From assembly GCF_000004075.3 (NCBI RefSeq), contig NC_026659.2, forward strand, positions 4,712,001 to 4,776,000: a DNA stretch of 64,000 bases, in the 5' to 3' direction. Position 1 is the stretch's first letter. Each line of letters starts with the position of its first letter. The DNA comes from Cucumis sativus (lineage: Eukaryota > Streptophyta > Magnoliopsida > Cucurbitales > Cucurbitaceae). Positions 57,492 through 64,000 of this stretch are shown here, piece by piece. Below the pieces are notes generated by a model, which did not search any database, was not told the origin of the DNA, and worked only from the letters and a program-made list of their open reading frames with translations. The position numbers and the translations under genes are program-made.

Positions 57492-60400
57492 ATGGCGTCT
57501 CTATGGCCTTTGATGGAGCTTCTCATCTATCTCCTTCTCGTTGTAGCTTTTTTATTACTCTCCGTCATCCTCTTCGAAGCTAATAGAAGAAGGCTTAACC
57601 ACTCGTACGTTCAATTTCCACTTCCTCATCATTTTTTATGTCCATTTTATTTGATCTTCCGTCGTTATATTCCTTGATTCTGTATCTGATTTCATTTTTC
57701 TCCATCGAAAACTTAATAGCCACGTTGAAGCTTCTGCGGTCTTTCTGGATCCTATTACGTCCACGCAGGTATTTCTAGTCTCTGATACCGATTAGTAATT
57801 ATTCGATCGGATGTGTTAACGTTCTATATGTTTAGTTTGAGATCTTTTATACGAAATTTGATAATGTATGCGCTTTTTTATGATGTTTGTATGATTGAAA
57901 TTCGGAATGAGGTGTTCTTGTAGCGACGTTTCTGTTGTTTTACGTAGGTTTCTTGTCCTTCCATCTTCGATCCGGCTGAGAAGTATATTTCTTTGATTAT
58001 TCCTGCATATAATGAAGAGCAGAGGCTTCCCGGTGCTCTGCAAGAAACCATTGAGTAAGTTGAATTGATATTTGTGTGAATTTCACCCCCCTCCCCCATA
58101 CGTTAGTTGATTTGTGCCATTTAGATCATTGTCACGAAACATTTTTCAGAGATTGCTGTGACATATCAAAAGAAAGAACAATTCTAATTTCCTTATCAAG
58201 GCATGTTTGAACGTATTGGCATTTCTTTTGCTTCTAGTTGGAAAGTTCAATGAAGGTTTATCAAAACTTCAAAAGAATTGGAAACCGTTTTACGTTTGTT
58301 ATATATACATTCAAAAAATTGCTGGCGCTAAATTGTATATTGGTGCTTCAAAACTAGACAGATTATGAACCATTTCTGAATAAAATTTGTCTTCATATAT
58401 CTGTATCACATGGTCGATTTCTTATTGAATCTTAGCTACACCTCAATTATGCTGTTATGAGTAGATAAGGTAGGCACTCAGAGAAGTGCACTTGGTTACA
58501 AGTAGATTAGTCTTTTTGAAGGGCTTGAGGAAGTTGCACCATTCACGCACAATAGTATTGCTGTGCTTGTTTTGCAGTTATCTTCAAGAACGTGCAACAA
58601 AGGATAATTCATTCTCATATGAGGTACGGATCATCCCTTAACACTTTTGCATGGAGTCAATGTTGTGTGCATTTCCTCTTGAAGACTAGAAATTATTGGT
58701 TAAAACCGAGTCTTATGGAACATTATCACTGTTGTTATAACTTATAAAACTATTAAAATAGAGATTTTTATAATTCTGTGCCATGAGACATAAGCTTTCC
58801 CCTTCGAGTTTGGTGAGAGTCCTTGTTGCGAATCAGGAGTGAGCTTTATTCTGTTAGGTAGTTCATGGTACTGGAAATAATTTGTTTTCCAAGACAAAAT
58901 ATTTCAGAATTTTAGAACTGTCATCTATGGTACATGTGGGGAAAATGAAGAATTAGATAGTCTTTGGCTCATGTTAATGCCCTTCCTCAGCAGTATCATG
59001 AGATCACTGTGTTTAATATGGCAGAAAACGTTCAACTTGTCTATCTTTTAAGGTTTATTTCACAGTATGTATTATTTCGTCAATGAGATTTCTTATTGTC
59101 CTGATAGAACTCTCTGATTTCCCATCAAAAAGGAAAATGTTAAATATGTAACGAATAGTATGCAAGAGACCCTGAACCCTCTCTATCCAACATCTTTAAC
59201 GAACGGGGATCGCTCTCTCTTCAGCCCTCATCTCTTTTTCGTTCAGTTAACATCATCATTTGGTGTAGTTAACTTCAGTATGCAAGAGATCCTTTTAATC
59301 ATTTCAGTTTATCTTATTTAGTCTCCAATTGGATTTTTTTTGTTGTAAATTTCTATTGGCTTTTGGGGTTTCCCCTACATCATTAATCAATGAAATGTTT
59401 CTTCTCTTAAAAATACTCCACTCAATTCCCAAGTTGGCCAACTATGTCCTCTCATTTCCGCAGCAGTACTTAGCTACCCTGTTCAATACATATCTGAATG
59501 TAGCCCCCTTTTTTGTTCCTTTTTTCCCCACCCAACATTCAGCTCAATTACCTGGTTTTATTGACTGCTTTCTCCTCTTATAGACGAACATGGAGGATGT
59601 ATCACGTTCTTTCTAACCTAATGGCAGAATCATTTAGGAATATAGCATTATGGGTTGACCTAGTGGTAAAAAGGGAAACATAATCTCAATAACTAACTAA
59701 AAGGTCGTGGGTTCAATTCATGGTGGCCACCTACATAGGAATTCATTTTCAACGAGTTTCCTCAACACCCAAATATTGTAGGGTGAGGCTGGTTTTCTCG
59801 TGAGATTAATCGGAGTGCACGTAAGCTGGTCCAGACACTCATAGATATAATAAAAAACAAAAAAACAACATAATCATTTCTGATTATAGCATACAGTTGG
59901 TCTGTTCTCTGGTTCTTAAAATTTGACATTGATGAAAACCTGATCAGGTGGTTATTGTTGATGATGGAAGCATTGATGGGACTAAAAGAGTAGGTTGGGA
60001 ATTTTCCAAGAAGTTCTCAGTTGACAATGTGAGGGTTATTCTTCTTGGAAAAAATCATGGGAAGGGAGAAGCTATTAGAAAAGTGAGTCTATTCTAAACA
60101 TGTTAATTTTAACAGTTTCTGATGTTACATTCTCTGGTGACAATCCATTGAAATCTCTAGTCTCTGCGGAAGCATTGTTAAACAGGGGATGTTGCATTCA
60201 CGTGGTGAATTACTTTTAATGTTGGATGCTGATGGAGCAACCAAAGTTACCGACCTAGAAAAACTTGAAAATCAGGTATCTTTAGTCTTATTTTAATCTG
60301 TTTATAATTTTACCGCTTAAAGTTTTGCCTTCCACGTACTAAACTTCAAATATTGCTATTGACAACTACTTTATGGCCTTCTAGATCCATGCCTTTTCCA

Positions 60401-62082
60401 AAAAGGAATCTATGGGTTCTAATTTTAGTGTTTCTGATATCCCTGTTGCTGCTTTTGGTTCTCGTGCCCATTTGGAGGAAAAGGCTCTGGCTACAGTTAA
60501 GTATTTTTTAGGCCAAATGGAAGTAATTATTATGTTACTTACTGTTTCTTCTCTTTCATTCATCTTAATGAAACTTTGGTTTCTCATCAATATACTTACA
60601 TACCCACTTGCACAGATGACGTACATATGTCATTATTTTGATTTTTCTTAGGATTGCCCAGGCTGAGCCATCTCATCTTCTTTCCATTTTGATTTTATTT
60701 GGACCATCTAACATATTTTTCGGAGACACTGCACGTATATATAACGTTACCTTTTTGGAAATTGCAAACAAATTGTCCTGGCTGAGCCATCTTATTTTCC
60801 CTCTTTTTTGCTTGAATCTGAATCTGAATCATTTCACATATTGTTCAGAGAAAGGCGTACCGTAATTTCTTGATGAAGGGTTTCCATCTTGTGGTTCTTT
60901 TAACTGCCGGTCCTGGAATCCGTGATACTCAGGTGATGTGTGCTTCCCTCCGACATAAATCATTTACCGATTCTAGTTTGAGTTGAATACCATATATTAC
61001 AATAAAAGCGACTTAACTCAAGGCGATAATTGATTTAAGGTAACGATCTTCTCTCTGATAAATGATTGGTTCATGTTGTACAGTGTGGTTTCAAGATGTT
61101 TACCAGATCTGCAGCTAGAAAGCTTTTCACAAATATTCGTTTGAAAAGGTAGATGAATCCTGCACGACTTAATTTGCCCACGCTTCTCAATTTCAAAAGT
61201 AGATTCTAATAGCATTGCAGAACTGATATTGTTCTGATTTTGTGTTGGCTGTTTATGATAACTTGGTAATTTTGAGATAACGTCTATCATTTCAGTGCTT
61301 TGTCATCTATTTCTTTCTGTGTTTTGTTATTTTCTCTTTTCAATACTATAGGGAGGAGATAAAGTGTTGTCCTTCATCCCTCAACTATGACAGAATATCA
61401 AACCGTACATTTGGGCTTTGAAGGAAAAGACATAAATGACGTTCAATTTTTGGCCAAAAGACATACCATCACATTGAGTCATTGGCAGAAAAATAATGAT
61501 AACATTTTAGTCTCTCTCTATGACATTCATCTAATGCAAATACTTTTCTTTCCCTCCATTTGTTCCATTACTGTAATGCTAATCTGTATTGTATTTGGGC
61601 ATGCGCCTCGGCTCAAGCCTCAAGTCTGACTCGCCTTGAAACAGCAAGGCTCACAAAATAAGGCTAAGAAACTAGAGTATTTTTTAAGCCAAAATGCTCA
61701 AAGTTCAAAGACTAAATGCAAAATTTGTGTTTAGGAGTCTCTTTTTTCATATTTGTTCTCGAATTTATGTAGTGCTTCTTCAATGTATAGTGCGGTTTAC
61801 AAAATTATATTGCCCTTTATTGCACATTCAGGTTTTATAAACCAAAATATGGTGATGTTGTTGAGGGAACTGATTTGGCTGTGCACTTTCTGCAGGTGGT
61901 GTTTCGATGTCGAGATTGTTTATCTGAGCAAGCGATTTCATATTCCAATAGTTGAAATATCTGTGAACTGGTCAGAAATCCCTGGATCAAAGGTAAATCC
62001 ATTGAGCATACCCAACATGCTTTGGGAGCTGGCTCTCATGTCTATGGGATATAGGACAGGTATGTGGAGACTTCATACATAA
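57492..62082 (+). CDS. ALG5: Dolichyl-phosphate beta-glucosyltransferase ALG5, 10 exons
   Basis: ALG5 makes dolichyl-phosphate-glucose from UDP-glucose and dolichyl phosphate on the cytosolic face of the ER, feeding ALG6/8/10 in N-glycan assembly. Exons: 57492-57604, 57720-57768, 57948-58054, 58578-58623, 59948-60082, 60186-60275, 60385-60495, 60849-60932, 61084-61148 and 61896-62082. They total 987 nt, or 328 aa, all in phase. One N-terminal membrane anchor (about 7-28, LLIYLLLVVAFLLLSVIL) is followed by a GT2 fold: IIPAYNEE (about 71-78), VDDGSIDGT (109-117), the metal-binding DAD motif at 164-166, AFGSRAH, GPGIRDTQCGFKMFTR and the acceptor region RWCFDVEI. The last exon is read through an internal AAG|GTAAAT that could pass for a donor, because the following PGSKVNPLSI.. 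is conserved family sequence. Intron 4 (1324 bp) carries a SINE. Confidence 0.96.
59649..59871 (+). mobile_element. Au-like SINE (tRNA-derived) in ALG5 intron 4
   Basis: The element starts TATGGGTTGACC. Its Pol III A box is near 59661 (TAGTGGTAAAAAGG) and its B box near 59703-59719 (GGTCGTGGGTTCAATTC). The 3' half contains GAGATTAATCGGAGTGCACG and TAAGCTGGTCCAGACACTC, the pattern of plant Au SINEs, then an A-rich tail. Flanking 21-bp repeats at 59628-59648 and 59872-59892 (AATCATTT...TATAGCAT, four differences) look like target-site duplications. It lies in the sense orientation of the host gene. Confidence 0.8.
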
Positions 62083-64000
62083 CCTTCGAGGCGATAACCA
62101 CAATAACAATCTTTGATGATGAGAGAGTTTATTTAGGAAACGAATACTGTAGCACACAACGTTAGTTTTATACACAGACAAAGTTGCGACCAGCAATTTT
62201 CATTTATTTAAAATTATTGGGATGTCACTACTTTTGTTCTTACCTTCACCTCCTAATGAATCGGATGTCAATGTTCTGAACAAATTTTGCTTTGATTTCC
62301 CAACTTGTTTAAACTCTTCAGTTTTCTTTGTTATATGATTAAATTACAAATTTAGTTCAAAATTAAAATTTAATCAAATTCGTGTTTAGTAGGGTTGGGT
62401 CGGGTTTGCTTTCCTAGGGAACCAACTCAACTTGAAAGGGTCCACTTACTTGTTAGATTGGGTCAAGTTGGGTCAACTTGGGTTTTAGTACCCATAATTT
62501 GACAAAATCCTCCTAAATAGTCACTACCATGAGAATTTTTTTTAATCAAAACTATAGGGACTTCTATTAAATCAAATCATTGGGAAAAGAAAAAATCAAA
62601 GAGCCTAAATTCCCACTTTTAGTACTATAAATCTCAATGTACATAATTAATTATGGATCTGTTGTCTAAACTATAAACTATAAGCGTATAATCTAGAAAG
62701 ATTATAAGCTTGAAGACAAGTTTGAATTCTTCGTATGTTTGTTATTATTGTTGTGTTATTATAGTTGAGTTATAATAGTTTGTGTTTGAAATGTAGATTA
62801 CTTTAGTTAGATTATAATAATATGTAGCAAGAGATAATTATTATAATCTTGGTTAATTTTTATTCCAAATACCCACAAAATTAGAGTTTAATAGGACGTT
62901 TTTGGATCACTCATAAATAGAGCCGACAAAAAGACTTACAATTTTTCTTAAATGACACACTTTTTGAATTAGAAAAATAACAAAATGAATTTAAGGATAA
63001 TTAATTAGTAATTATCACATAACGAACGTACCAATCGGTAACCATTTTGTTTTTACTTTTTTTTTAAAAAAATTTAGACCATTTCTTACCCTTATTTGTA
63101 TTTTGATCAAACACATTGGTTGAATTTTTATCCCATTTTTAAAAGTAAAAATAAGTTATTAAATGTTATTTTTATTATTTATTTTATTTTAGATTTCAAA
63201 TTTTGGTTTAATTTTTTAAACCATTAGGAAAAAGTAGACAACAGTAGAAGAATTTTGAAGTTGGAAGTAGTGTTTATAGGCTTAGTTTTCAAAAAGAAAA
63301 ATCAAATGATTTCTAAACTAAATTGAAAATATCTCATAGATAAAGAAAAATAAGCCAACTAGATCAATGTCATCAAATATTAACGATTTGACGATGAGAT
63401 TGGAAAACAAAAGGCAACTACAAAAATAAAAAATGGAAGTAGTCTAGTATTATCAACGATTCAATGCACATTGTTTGAAAAAAAAACTGAAAATTTAAGG
63501 TTCCGTTTAGTAACCATTTTGTTTTTCGTTTTAAAATTAAACCTAAGCCTATAGACTCTACTTCCACTTCCAATTTTTTTCATTTGTTAACTCTATTCAA
63601 CATATGCTTTAGAAAACTACGGCCGAAATTTTAAAAACTAAGAAAAGTAATTTTCATAATGTTGTTTTATTTTAGTATTGGTCTAAAAACTTAATTATTA
63701 TCCTTAAGAAAGATGTAAATTATTGTAAAACATGGAAAGAAAATATGATTAATTTTTTTATTTTTTAAAAAAACCATTACCAAATGAGGCGTTAATGAAA
63801 CAATATGGAGATTATTTGTGGCACCGAGTATTTAAGATTATAATAACCAACTTTTTGTACAATAACTAAGGGGCTGTTTGGACCCCAATTTGTCACCGTG
63901 GATGGTTATCATAACCTTAACCCTTGTTTGAGACCCAATTTATGAAACCCTAATGTTTCCATAATCTTTACAAATCATTTTCTCATTACTTTTCACTATG
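62083..64000. other. ALG5 3' UTR and intergenic DNA to the window end
   Basis: After the presumed ALG5 3' UTR there is AT-rich DNA with no gene. At 62393-62490 a short stretch repeats GGGTCGGGTT / GGGTCAAGTTGGGTCAACTTGGG, which looks like repeat-derived DNA. At about 63869 a string GGGGCTGTTTGGACCCC begins, resembling terminal sequences of common plant MITEs; if so, the element runs off the window. Confidence 0.5.

Noticed and set aside
57259-57492. Minus-strand open frame across tRNA-Lys(CUU)
   Set aside because: Same reason: the RNA gene accounts for the conservation, and the frame has no protein relatives I can recognise.
59649-59720. tRNA-like A and B boxes in ALG5 intron 4
   Set aside because: They do not form a tRNA cloverleaf. 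The downstream Au-type body and flanking duplications show a SINE instead.
61896-62082. Possible intron starting at AAG|GTAAAT (about 61990) in the last ALG5 exon
   Set aside because: The sequence after it continues the conserved ALG5 C-terminus in frame to a stop, so the exon is read through.

Overview
This is nuclear DNA from a flowering plant, most likely a eudicot. The genes have many short introns with canonical GT..AG sites, the intergenic DNA is very AT-rich, and the gene set is plant-specific (WAT1-type transporter, SCL30 splicing factor, organelle-type RlmN, GH17 glucanase with an X8 domain). The style of the repeats suggests Cucurbitaceae, but that is only an impression. I see no prokaryotic system, operon, CRISPR array or defence island.

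Layout. (1) 847-4868 (-): a seven-exon WAT1-related EamA transporter. (2) 5.0-18.3 kb: gene-poor DNA with a MITE-like palindrome, a 2-kb non-autonomous CACTA element (6255-8272) and retroelement scraps. (3) 18345-25286 (-): mitochondrial 2-oxoglutarate dehydrogenase E1, eight coding exons, 1022 codons. (4) 26909-26980 (-): tRNA-Lys(UUU). (5) 27944-32351 (-): SR protein SCL30, with an apparent double frameshift in its Gly-rich exon 1. (6) 33.0-36.1 kb: intergenic, with a foldback built of about 22-nt units. (7) 36128-42237 (-): an RlmN-like radical-SAM RNA methyltransferase; its sixth intron holds a decayed Ty3/gypsy element with a nested solo LTR. (8) 46181-47814 (+): secreted GH17 beta-1,3-glucanase with X8/CBM43. 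(9) 52848-53552 (+): an intronless conserved-looking protein that I could not identify. (10) 57288-57360 (-): tRNA-Lys(CUU), head to head with (11) 57492-62082 (+): ALG5 dolichyl-phosphate glucosyltransferase, ten exons, with an Au-like SINE in intron 4.

The genes are unrelated housekeeping and plant-cell functions (TCA cycle, splicing, organellar RNA modification, N-glycosylation, wall glucan turnover, transport) and do not form a pathway. Exon joins were made by eye from splice consensus, reading phase and family similarity. The summed coding length is divisible by three for every gene except SCL30, which is 2 nt short in exactly the exon where the frame breaks. The best leads are the SCL30 frame problem, the retroelement-loaded RlmN intron whose LTR stops 32 nt from a splice acceptor, the foldback of 22-nt units at 33.6-34.2 kb, and the SINE with long target-site duplications.
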